NCBI GenBank assembly: GCA_030433115.1
Contig: JAUILH010000004.1
Coordinates: 1-64,000 of the forward strand
Reading direction: 5' to 3'
Length of the DNA: 64,000 bases
Origin: Bacteroidia bacterium
Lineage (GTDB): Bacteria; Bacteroidota; Bacteroidia; Flavobacteriales_D; JAUILH01
Shown: piece after piece, positions 52,890 through 60,726 of the stretch
Numbering within the stretch: the first letter of the stretch is position 1
Layout of the letters: every line of letters begins with the position of its first letter
Notes under the pieces: generated by a model
The model's database searches: none
What the model saw: only the letters and a program-made list of their open reading frames with translations
Told to the model about the DNA's origin: nothing
Translations under genes and position numbers: made by a program

Positions 52890-54062
52890 CTACTCAGGTG
52901 CAGTAAATTTAACGGGCAAAGTCATTGATTGACTGGTTGGTGTGCCGTTAACTGTGGCAGGGGACCATTTGGGCATGAGTTTGATACATCTGAGCACCTC
53001 AGCATCAAAATCTGGTTCCAGGCTTTTTACAATTACCGGATTAACCACCATGCCTTTGTCGTTAACGGTGAAACTTGCCACAACCTTACCGCTCACTTGT
53101 TTGGTTTTAGCAGACTCCGGAACCCGCATTTTTGAATACAACCATTGGTAAATATCCTGACCAAATTCGGCCTCCGTAGTGATTTGTTCTTTCTGTTCGA
53201 CTCCAGACTTATTGGATGACCCAACATTATTTTCGTCTGTGGCATCTGCCTCCAAAAAATCTTCAGTATCGTCTTTATATTCTATAGTATCTGCCATGCC
53301 CGAATTGTTCTGTGGCTGGTATGCTGAAAATCCTTCTTCAGTCACATGATAAAGCATGGAGTCACATTCTAATAAAACGCCAGCTTCATTGTAAGGCGTA
53401 AAATAAAGTTGAATCTCATTACAAGGCAGGTTCCACAACTTAATGGTGTCTCCCGAGGAACTTAGAAGCATTTCAATTGAGGGTTCATTGCCATTGGTCA
53501 TTGGGCATACCATGAATGTTTGAGAGCCGTAGTCGCCATAAGTGGTGTCATCATTCTCAATCATCATTTTACCCTGATAATCCTCAAACATACTGGGAGG
53601 TAGACAGGCAATCATGGTGCAGTTACTTTCCTCAACTTCCTCCGTGATAACAGTTTCAATGTCACCTCTTTTCTTATCTTTCTTAAGTTTTTCTTCAAGA
53701 TCGGGAAGGTTGAAAATTGCGATCAGAAAAGCGACTAATAGCAACCCGGAACCAATGATCATAAACCACATTAGGATGTTCCAGTTGCGTTCTTTTCTGC
53801 TTCTGTTTTTGCCGGTTCTTTGAGGTGTATAATCCCTGAGGTCTTCCGATTTAATCTGGCTGTCTATGGCAGAAAACTCAGCCTTAAGAATGCGGGGTGT
53901 GACAGCTTCAATGCCCAGAACCATGTCTCTATATTCGTTGAAAGCGGCCCTCAGTTCCGGATCCGTTTTCAGAGTTTCGTCCAGATGAAGGCGTTCTCGC
54001 GTACTCAATTCTCCATTGAAGTATCGGTCAAATAAATCTATATGATCTTCATTAGCCTTCAC
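52890..54062 (-). CDS. Anti-sigma-like membrane protein with periplasmic TonB C-terminal domain
   Basis: A 390-residue inner-membrane protein. Cytoplasmic residues 1-60 (DLFDRYFNGELSTRERLHLDETLKTDPEL) match the anti-sigma N-terminal pattern without the zinc HxxxCxxC. A membrane helix lies at about 94-117. The periplasmic part carries an acidic linker and a C-terminal TonB domain (about 300-388: MRVPESAKTKQVSGKVVASFTV ... LMPKWSPATVNGTPTSQSM). Overlap of 11 bp with the upstream ECF sigma gene supports a sigma/anti-sigma pair. A TonB domain on an anti-sigma factor suggests it could sense or energise an outer-membrane receptor (inference). Confidence 0.85.
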   Translation of the reverse strand: MKANEDHIDLFDRYFNGELSTRERLHLDETLKTDPELRAAFNEYRDMVLGIEAVTPRILKAEFSAIDSQIKSEDLRDYTPQRTGKNRSRKERNWNILMWFMIIGSGLLLVAFLIAIFNLPDLEEKLKKDKKRGDIETVITEEVEESNCTMIACLPPSMFEDYQGKMMIENDDTTYGDYGSQTFMVCPMTNGNEPSIEMLLSSSGDTIKLWNLPCNEIQLYFTPYNEAGVLLECDSMLYHVTEEGFSAYQPQNNSGMADTIEYKDDTEDFLEADATDENNVGSSNKSGVEQKEQITTEAEFGQDIYQWLYSKMRVPESAKTKQVSGKVVASFTVNDKGMVVNPVIVKSLEPDFDAEVLRCIKLMPKWSPATVNGTPTSQSMTLPVKFTAPE

Positions 54063-54594
54063 TCAATATCATAGATTTAAGTTTCTTCATGCACTTGTAT
54101 TTTTGGGATTTGGCATGATTCGCATTCGTATACCCCAGGTTTTTAGCGATTTCCGTCATCGACCGTTTCAGGTAGTAAAATTGCTGAAGAAGTGTTTTAC
54201 ACGGGTCTCCCATGGCGGCCAGTTGTTTTTCCAGTCTGTCTAACCTTTCATCATGCGCCTTTTTTCTTTCAACTGCTGTTTCGTCACTTTCAAGATAATC
54301 TTCAAAATCTGTAATGGTTTTCAAGCCTTTTCTTTTTCTGGCTCTGCTATACCATATGTTTCTGGCAACCGAATAAATGAAAGTCTTTATGCTGGCTTTG
54401 AGCACAAAATCGGCCTGACGACTCTTGTTAATGAGCACTAAAATGGTGTCTTGAAAAACATCTCGGGCATCTTCTTCAGTCCCCTGATTGTTTTCAACCA
54501 AATACTTGACCATGCCAAAGTAGTTAACAAAAAGTGTTTGATACACTTTAGAATCTCCCTGTCTCAGGTTTTCTATGATGTCGTGGTTGTCCAA
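54052..54594 (-). CDS. ECF-family RNA polymerase sigma factor
   Basis: A 180-residue sigma-70 family protein starting at TTG 54594 (LDNHDIIENLRQGDSKVYQTLF). Region 2 (YQTLFVNYFGMVKYL ... DARDVFQDTILVLINK ... TFIYSVARNIWYSRARKR) and region 4 (LLQQFYYLKRSMTEIAKNLGYTNANHAKSQKYKCMKKLKS) are both seen. It should direct a small regulon, kept in check by the overlapping downstream gene. The promoter box (TATCTTTG) is 28 nt upstream; the leader AGGAAAAGAAGGAACC is A-rich. Confidence 0.92.
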   Translation of the reverse strand: MDNHDIIENLRQGDSKVYQTLFVNYFGMVKYLVENNQGTEEDARDVFQDTILVLINKSRQADFVLKASIKTFIYSVARNIWYSRARKRKGLKTITDFEDYLESDETAVERKKAHDERLDRLEKQLAAMGDPCKTLLQQFYYLKRSMTEIAKNLGYTNANHAKSQKYKCMKKLKSMILSEG

Positions 54595-54622
54595 AAAGGT
54601 TCCTTCTTTTCCTAGTTGATGT

Positions 54623-54630
54623 CAAAGATA
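54623..54630 (-). promoter_or_regulatory. Predicted -7 box of the sigma/anti-sigma operon
   Basis: TATCTTTG on the minus strand, exact TAnnTTTG, 28 nt before the TTG start at 54594. It is the same form as the housekeeping boxes elsewhere in the window, so the operon is not obviously autoregulated by its own sigma. Confidence 0.55.
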
Positions 54631-54656
54631 GAAAAAGGTAAACCGCTGAGATGAAA

Positions 54657-55121
54657 TTATTGGTTGAATATGAATTTTAGGCTGAAACCATCTGCGGTAT
54701 CGTAAAATTCAATATCCATTCCGCTTCCCGCCCAGGCACCGTCACCCTGAGAAAGGTACCTTTTGTTGAGCAGTTTAGTTATTTTTTTACTGAGTTCATC
54801 GATTTTAGCGCTAGATGTAAGATACCCTTCAACTGTGCACGCAAGCACCATGTCACCATCTTCTTCAAACTTGATTTCAGCATAGTTGTCCGGACTTAAA
54901 AAAACAACAGAGAAAACATTGCCTACCTGATCATAAAACAAATTTTCAGGCTTTTTCTTTAGAAGTTTTGCTTTAGCTTGAGAGTAAGAGCTCATTGGCT
55001 TAACATTCAATGCCATTTTTCCTTTTTTGGAAATACCAAGATCATCGATCATGTCATCTACCGACTGAGCTGAAATACCTTGAAAGAAAAATATCAATAA
55101 TAGAATCCCGAAAGTTTTCAT
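54657..55121 (-). CDS. Small secreted protein, unknown
   Basis: A 154-residue protein with signal peptide MKTFGILLLIFFFQGISAQ. The mature part (SVDDMIDDLGISKKGKMALNVKPMSSYSQAKAKLL ... VVFLSPDNYAEIKFEEDGDMVL ... FYDTADGFSLKFIF) is mixed alpha/beta with no recognised family and no sorting domain. It lies between the propeller-CAP gene and the sigma operon, all on the minus strand; the 73-nt and 62-nt gaps leave its transcript unresolved. Confidence 0.7.
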   Translation of the reverse strand: MKTFGILLLIFFFQGISAQSVDDMIDDLGISKKGKMALNVKPMSSYSQAKAKLLKKKPENLFYDQVGNVFSVVFLSPDNYAEIKFEEDGDMVLACTVEGYLTSSAKIDELSKKITKLLNKRYLSQGDGAWAGSGMDIEFYDTADGFSLKFIFNQ

Positions 55122-55194
55122 GAGTTGAGGAGTTATAAAAATTGTGACACAATAATACGGAATTCTTGTTTTTCTATTTGATCAGGTATCAAGT

Positions 55195-57318
55195 CTATCT
55201 GCCACCAGAAAAGTTCTGTGTGCCCAAACAAGATGAAGTTGATTTTCTCAATGCCATGCCGCATCCCAGGTAGTTGAATTCTTTTGAGAGAATGTTTTTT
55301 CTGTGGCCCGGAGAATCCATCCACATATCCACGAAAGCGTAGGCCACTTCCAGGTAGGTAGAACCGTAGTAGGATACTTTTGCAATGTTCTCGGCTTTCT
55401 GACCGTCACCCACGCCAAATCGAGCCATGCGCATGCCAGGGTCTCTTTTGCTCCCGTCTTTAGGATTGATATGGGAGTAGAAATTGTCACGAGCCATGTC
55501 TTCACTGTGCATGTCGGCTGCTTTTCTTAATGAGCTGCTGTGCTTGAATGGAGAACGGTTATGAGCCACTCTCTTTTCATTCGTAACATAAAAAATACAC
55601 GCGTCCAAAAGTGCCTGGTCGAAATTGTTATCATCTATTTTTTCCTTGATTTGAGGTAGCTTCATGAAGGCTTGTCTACTGGTTGTTTTGTAGTCGCTAT
55701 CACGCCATTTTTTTGATGAATTTCCGGAACCGGATGTGTTCGACCAAGCTTCTAATTCGGGCGTATTTTGAGAAGCACCATTGGATTCGATTCCAGGTTC
55801 AGTCTGACTGCCTTCATGATTTTCCCAATTGTCTACTGCATACTCATGCAGACGGTATTTCGCTAGGAAAAATTCTGTGTTTCCAGAGTATTCAGGAGCT
55901 TTTCTGGTCGAGCCAAACTCTTTTGGGTCCAATACATAGGATCTGCCTTCACCAAAGAGTAGGAATGTGTTTTTACGAATGTCCAGATGAACAAAAAAGT
56001 TTGCGGTACCACAGCTAGACTTATAAAAGCCATTGTTCTTACCGTCTTTATTCCCAAAAACGTGGCTGTCGATTTTTTGACCGTAGCTATTGAATTTTTC
56101 GAAATAAACGGACCACCACAAGCCTTCAGAGCAATGAGCTCTGGTAGTATAAATCTCTCCGTTGGAAGGGTCAATTTGAAGTGATTCGCCATAATTGCCA
56201 CCATTTTTCTTGTCTCTTGACTCCAACGCTTTTACCCATTTCAATTTGCCTGAAGAAGCATATTGAGCAATAAATGCCTGATTTCGGTTTCCATAAGTTT
56301 TCGACAATTTTTCACTTTGGTTGATGCCAAAAGTAGATTTGGAAGAACAAGTTCCGAGCACCGTTACATTATGATTCGCATCTACGCTGATGGAAGCGAT
56401 TTCCTCTGATTGAGAGCTTCTGATCAGGTTTGCCCAAATCATCTCTCCTGTACTGGCATCAAGGCAAGCTACCATAGCTTCAGTGTTGTAGAAGTAATCT
56501 TTGTCTTTTTTGATGGCAGCATAGTTTTTTTGCGAACCATCCTTGAAGTTCAAGCTGATCTCATAGTCGCCTGAAATACTTGTTCCAAGGTATAGTTTGT
56601 CTCCTTTCAATTGAATAGAACCCGGTGTGTTGCCATTAGGCAGATATTTTCTGTAGATTTCCTCTCCGCTTGGACTGATCTTTGCCACATTGGCCGGATA
56701 GCTGATTAAGTAACTGTTCCCTTTCGAATCAACCACAAAGTCTCTGGTGCTGCTATAAAAACCACTTGTATACGAACGGGCCCAAATAAGCTGTCCTGTT
56801 TTGTCGTATTTGGCCAAAAAATCCACAGTACTTTCGCTTTCAATATAGTCAGTGTCGCTTGATAAATCCATGTCCTGCTTTCCTTTGTGAACTCCAAAGA
56901 CATAGATGTTTCCTGATGGGTCTAATTCAATTTTTTCTGCACTTAAGTAACCACCACCTTTTACCGGTGAGTCGAATGGTTTGATCCACTGCAGTCGTCC
57001 TGTGGGATCAAATTTTCCAAAAAAGTAGGTGGTACCAGATGCTTTTGAACCGCATGAATAGTGATTGCCATTCATGTTCAGAGCTTTTCTGAAAAAACCT
57101 ACCGCAAAGATGTTTCCGGATTGGTCTAGTTCTATGTCCAGAAGTCCTTTGTCGTTGTCTTCAATTGTTTGTCTTTCCGTCTGGTCAGATGAAAAATTGA
57201 GGAATTCTAAGTTGGAACTTAAATTTGATTGTGCTACGCTTACCTCTGGGGTTAAGCCAATGAAGGAGCTAGTTAAACTGAGAGCTATAAACTGTTTGGA
57301 AATACTTGCGAATGTCAT
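55195..57318 (-). CDS. Secreted propeller protein with C-terminal CAP/SCP domain
   Basis: A 707-residue protein: signal peptide MTFASISKQFIALSLTSSFIGLTPEVSVAQ, a long region (about 45-480) of repeated strands of the SBBP/YTV propeller type (DQSGNIFAVGFF, DPSGNIYVFGVH, DSKGNSYLISY, DANHNVTVLGT), an acidic/Ser linker, and a CAP domain (about 570-705: LLDACIFYVTNEKRVAHNRSPF, MHSEDMARDNFYSHINPKDGS, MWMDSPGHRKNIL). The CAP motifs HxxxM and SPGHRxNIL are intact. Such proteins may bind glycans, sterols or cell-wall material. No sorting domain is seen at the C-terminus. Confidence 0.85.
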   Translation of the reverse strand: MTFASISKQFIALSLTSSFIGLTPEVSVAQSNLSSNLEFLNFSSDQTERQTIEDNDKGLLDIELDQSGNIFAVGFFRKALNMNGNHYSCGSKASGTTYFFGKFDPTGRLQWIKPFDSPVKGGGYLSAEKIELDPSGNIYVFGVHKGKQDMDLSSDTDYIESESTVDFLAKYDKTGQLIWARSYTSGFYSSTRDFVVDSKGNSYLISYPANVAKISPSGEEIYRKYLPNGNTPGSIQLKGDKLYLGTSISGDYEISLNFKDGSQKNYAAIKKDKDYFYNTEAMVACLDASTGEMIWANLIRSSQSEEIASISVDANHNVTVLGTCSSKSTFGINQSEKLSKTYGNRNQAFIAQYASSGKLKWVKALESRDKKNGGNYGESLQIDPSNGEIYTTRAHCSEGLWWSVYFEKFNSYGQKIDSHVFGNKDGKNNGFYKSSCGTANFFVHLDIRKNTFLLFGEGRSYVLDPKEFGSTRKAPEYSGNTEFFLAKYRLHEYAVDNWENHEGSQTEPGIESNGASQNTPELEAWSNTSGSGNSSKKWRDSDYKTTSRQAFMKLPQIKEKIDDNNFDQALLDACIFYVTNEKRVAHNRSPFKHSSSLRKAADMHSEDMARDNFYSHINPKDGSKRDPGMRMARFGVGDGQKAENIAKVSYYGSTYLEVAYAFVDMWMDSPGHRKNILSKEFNYLGCGMALRKSTSSCLGTQNFSGGR

Positions 57319-57497
57319 GTTAACTATATAAATGAATAATCAGATTTGCTTTGGTCAATATTACGGCTCAGATAAGAGGTGGTTGTGGGTATATGTACTC
57401 AAATATTGGTTAAGATACCTGAAATAGCTTGCTGAGAAGAGCGAATAATCAAAATTGGTGTGATTTTGGCTGCGGTTTATTTAATTTGCTGGTATTA

Positions 57498-59411
57498 ATG
57501 AGAATCACTTTCTCCATACTATGTTGTCTCTTCCTTGTTATTTCAAGAGCACAGGAGGCGCCTGATTATATCTCCAGGATTGAAAGTTTCGAGTCCTATG
57601 AGATGCTTCAAGGCAATCCCTTGTCTACTAAGTTTGGAGACGTAAAATCTTTAAAGGTAGCATATCAATATAAAGATGATGTTTTGTACTTCATGAACTC
57701 TACCAGATTTAAGTACCATCTGGAATTTTGTGAGGAGGTCTTGAACTATTACAAGGGCAGTTTCAATTTCAATTACGACAATTACACCAAAACAGAAGGT
57801 CGTGATTATATTTTGGCAAATATCAACTTCTATTCCAGCGACAGCATATTCACCTTGGAATTCTCTATTGCGGATCAAATTAAAGTATCGGATATTGAAA
57901 TGTTGTATGGCAAATTGAAAACCCACTTTCTGCTCACAGATTCACTAAAGCTATTCCTGAATACCTCTCAATTGGAGAATAGATTTAAAAAGTCAGGATC
58001 TAAATTGCCTTCAATAGGTGTTGACGAGATATATGCTGGACAAACCTTTCAATCAATACAGCCGGGGACTTCATATGGCATACTGAAGTTTGTGGATATT
58101 CAGGACGTGCATCATCAAATTTGGTCAAATAACATCATTGTGATGAAGGGAACACCCAATGAATTATCATTGGTGCAAGGTGTTATTGCTAATGATATGC
58201 AAACCCCATTGAGTCACATCTCCATATTATGTAAGAATAGAAAAACACCGTTTTCAGCACATAAAAACGCCTGGAATGATTCTCTGCTGAGGAGTTTGGA
58301 GGGACAGTATGTTCGTTTGACAGTGAATTCCTACAATTACCAAATAAAGCCTGTTCCGGAAGACTCTGCCAAGGCGTTTTTGGCCAAGCATTTGAAACCA
58401 AAGCTGAGCCATGAGTTGATGATTGATTTGGACCAACAAGACATCATTGATGGAAAAGACCTGGGATATGAAGACATCATTCAGGTGGGTGCGAAAGCCG
58501 CTAATTTTGGAGAGCTCATTAAAGCCAGTAAAAAGAAAGGAGCCAAATTCAAAACACCTGAAAATGCCTTTGCCATTCCTTTTTACTATTATATGGAACA
58601 CCTTGAGCGCTCGGGAGCACAGGGCCTAATAGATAGCTTGTTGCATTTGGACTATGATGATCATTCAACTCAAGTGGACCTCTTGAAAGCAATCAGAAAG
58701 CGAATAAAGGCAACTGCTGTCGACTCAAATCTGGTTAAACTCATTGAAAATAGGTTAAAGATGCACCCTGAATACACCAGCTATCGATTCCGGTCGTCCA
58801 CCAATGCAGAAGATATTGAAGGATTTAATGGAGCAGGTTTATATACGTCCACGAGTGTAATCCCAGGACATGAGAAAAAAACGGTAGAGCGTGGACTCCG
58901 GAAAGTGTGGGCAGGTATCTGGAATGATCGGGCGTTTTTTGAGCGACTTTACTTTGGAATTGATCAAAAGAATGTAGCCATTGGTGTACTTGTCCATAGA
59001 GGATTTCCGGATGAGCTGGCAAATGGAGTGTCTATTACGCACAATATATACCGACCAGCCAATCTTGGATTTGTCATCAACGTTCAGAAAGGAGATATTC
59101 CGGTCGTGAACCCTCCTCTAGGAGTGGTATGTGATCAATTGATTTGTTACTCCGATACTGACAATACCTTCTACAACCCTAAAAGAATAGTGGAGTATAT
59201 TTCCAAATCTTCCGAAAATGAAGGGGATCAGGTGTTGGATGACAAACAGGTTGTATTGCTTACTAAGGAACTGGCTAAAGTCAAAAAACACTTTTATAGA
59301 AAGGTCAATAAAAATTGGTTGAAGTACGATTATCAGAGTTTTGTGCTTGACATTGAATTCAAACTGGATAAATCCGGGTATTTTTATATCAAACAGGCAA
59401 GACCATTTTAA
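57498..59411 (+). CDS. Exported PEP-utiliser/ATP-grasp protein
   Basis: About 637 residues from ATG 57498 (MRITFSILCCLFLVISRAQ), an export signal; the upstream ATG at 57429 is rejected because a near-promoter box (TTAATTTG, 57481-57488) lies between them. An N-terminal unknown part (about 20-180) is followed by a phosphohistidine-type domain (MQTPLSHISILCKNRKTPF near 230-260, with the likely swivelling His) and a C-terminal ATP-grasp of PPDK/PEP-synthase type (GAKAANFGEL, YRFRSSTNAEDIEGFNGAGL, FVLDIEFKL ... FYIKQARPF). The order is reversed relative to PEP synthase and the PEP-binding barrel is absent. Substrate unknown. Confidence 0.82.
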   Translation: MRITFSILCCLFLVISRAQEAPDYISRIESFESYEMLQGNPLSTKFGDVKSLKVAYQYKDDVLYFMNSTRFKYHLEFCEEVLNYYKGSFNFNYDNYTKTEGRDYILANINFYSSDSIFTLEFSIADQIKVSDIEMLYGKLKTHFLLTDSLKLFLNTSQLENRFKKSGSKLPSIGVDEIYAGQTFQSIQPGTSYGILKFVDIQDVHHQIWSNNIIVMKGTPNELSLVQGVIANDMQTPLSHISILCKNRKTPFSAHKNAWNDSLLRSLEGQYVRLTVNSYNYQIKPVPEDSAKAFLAKHLKPKLSHELMIDLDQQDIIDGKDLGYEDIIQVGAKAANFGELIKASKKKGAKFKTPENAFAIPFYYYMEHLERSGAQGLIDSLLHLDYDDHSTQVDLLKAIRKRIKATAVDSNLVKLIENRLKMHPEYTSYRFRSSTNAEDIEGFNGAGLYTSTSVIPGHEKKTVERGLRKVWAGIWNDRAFFERLYFGIDQKNVAIGVLVHRGFPDELANGVSITHNIYRPANLGFVINVQKGDIPVVNPPLGVVCDQLICYSDTDNTFYNPKRIVEYISKSSENEGDQVLDDKQVVLLTKELAKVKKHFYRKVNKNWLKYDYQSFVLDIEFKLDKSGYFYIKQARPF

Positions 59412-59418
59412 AATCTGC

Positions 59419-59426
59419 TAACTTTG
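59419..59426 (+). promoter_or_regulatory. Predicted -7 box, leaderless arrangement (small membrane protein operon)
   Basis: TAACTTTG, exact TAnnTTTG, followed by TAGC and the ATG at 59431. It starts 7 nt after the stop of the preceding gene. Confidence 0.6.
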
Positions 59427-59430
59427 TAGC

Positions 59431-59778
59431 ATGACAGATCAGGATGTTAAACTGCCCAATTATCCAGCGTTTTTCGTGTTGTTGCTCACTTTTGTGCCCC
59501 TCATCATTATTGAAATGAGTTCGGCGAGCTATGTGTTTTCAAGTGATTTTTATAACACTTTACGCGAAAATTTTGGCTTTTTCCTGTTCTTTCAACTAAT
59601 CCTATATGGTTTCACCTTTAGTCAATCCATCATTCAATATGATCAAATTCCCAGAACGCATCACGTGGGATTGGTTGTTTTGTTGTCCACATTTGGCTTC
59701 TCAATTATTGCGTTAATCATCTCCTGGATGGGCTATTTTAATGCTGGGATGCATACCTTCATCTGGCTCAACGTATGA
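59431..59778 (+). CDS. Small three-helix membrane protein, unknown
   Basis: A 115-residue protein with three helices (FFVLLLTFVPLIIIEMSSASYVF, FGFFLFFQLILYGFTFSQSII, GLVVLLSTFGFSIIALIISWMGYF). No recognised family. The ATG follows a perfect TAnnTTTG box by 4 nt. Its TGA overlaps the ATG of the dehydrogenase gene (ATGA at 59775-59778), so the two are co-translated; the functional link is unknown. Confidence 0.75.
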   Translation: MTDQDVKLPNYPAFFVLLLTFVPLIIIEMSSASYVFSSDFYNTLRENFGFFLFFQLILYGFTFSQSIIQYDQIPRTHHVGLVVLLSTFGFSIIALIISWMGYFNAGMHTFIWLNV

Positions 59779-60725
59779 GACAGGTAATCTTTATCGATGA
59801 GGTACACCACCATTTGCACGAGCGTTTGGAAGAAATGGGATTCTCTTGTGAGAATTGTTACGCATTGTCTAAAGCATCACTTCAAGAAAAATTAACAGAG
59901 GCTAAAGGCATTGTGGTGAGAAGTCGTTTTAGAATGGATAGCCACCTTCTGGACCATGCACCTCATTTGGAATTCATAGCGCGTTCCGGAGCGGGTATGG
60001 AAAATATCGACCAGGACTATTGTAAGAAGAGAGGGATTGTCTTGTTTAATGCGCCCGAGGGAAACAAAAATGCGGTGGCAGAGCATGCATTGGGAATGTT
60101 ACTATCTCTATTCAATCGACTAAGGAAAGGAGACTCAGAAATTCGTTCCGGAAAATGGGATAGAGAGGGGAATCGAGGATATGAATTGGAAGGAAAAACC
60201 ATTGGTTTGATTGGTTTTGGCAATAACGGGAGTCAGTTTGCCAAAATTTTATCCGGATTTGACGTGCGAATTTTGGCATACGACAAATACAAAACTGGCT
60301 TTGGAACTTCCATGGTTGAAGAGGTTGATTTAGAAACCATTTTTAAAGAGGCAGACGTGCTAAGTTTCCATATTCCACAAACGGAAGAAACTTTGGGATG
60401 GTGCGATGAAACCTTATTGGGCAAGTTTGAAAAACCAATTTATTTAATCAACCTGAGCAGGGGCAAAATTGTCAAGACCTCAGCATTGCTTGAGGCACTT
60501 AATTCCGGCCAGGTTCTGGGCGCTTGTTTGGATGTACTGGAATTTGAAAAAAGCTCTTTTGAGGATATGTTCGATCAGTCGAATATGCCGGATGCCTTTA
60601 AACAATTACTTGAAAATGACAAGGTCATTCTATCTCCTCATGTTGGAGGATGGACACACGAATCCTACTTCAAGCTGTCAAAGGTGCTTGCAGATAAGAT
60701 TGAAGCACATTATTCGGGACAGTAA
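59775..60725 (+). CDS. D-2-hydroxyacid dehydrogenase (NAD-dependent)
   Basis: A 316-residue protein of the D-isomer-specific 2-hydroxyacid dehydrogenase family. NAD motif GLIGFGNNGSQFAKIL (GxGxxG variant), catalytic Arg in INLSRGKIV, Glu in DVLEFE and His in LSPHVGGWTHESY. The substrate-domain signature VVRSRFRMDSHLLDHAPHLEFIARSGAGMENID resembles SerA-like proteins, but there is no ACT domain, so 3-phosphoglycerate, glyoxylate or another 2-ketoacid are all possible. The gene ends 1 nt before the convergent aspartate kinase stop. Confidence 0.93.
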   Translation: MRQVIFIDEVHHHLHERLEEMGFSCENCYALSKASLQEKLTEAKGIVVRSRFRMDSHLLDHAPHLEFIARSGAGMENIDQDYCKKRGIVLFNAPEGNKNAVAEHALGMLLSLFNRLRKGDSEIRSGKWDREGNRGYELEGKTIGLIGFGNNGSQFAKILSGFDVRILAYDKYKTGFGTSMVEEVDLETIFKEADVLSFHIPQTEETLGWCDETLLGKFEKPIYLINLSRGKIVKTSALLEALNSGQVLGACLDVLEFEKSSFEDMFDQSNMPDAFKQLLENDKVILSPHVGGWTHESYFKLSKVLADKIEAHYSGQ

Positions 60726-60726
60726 C

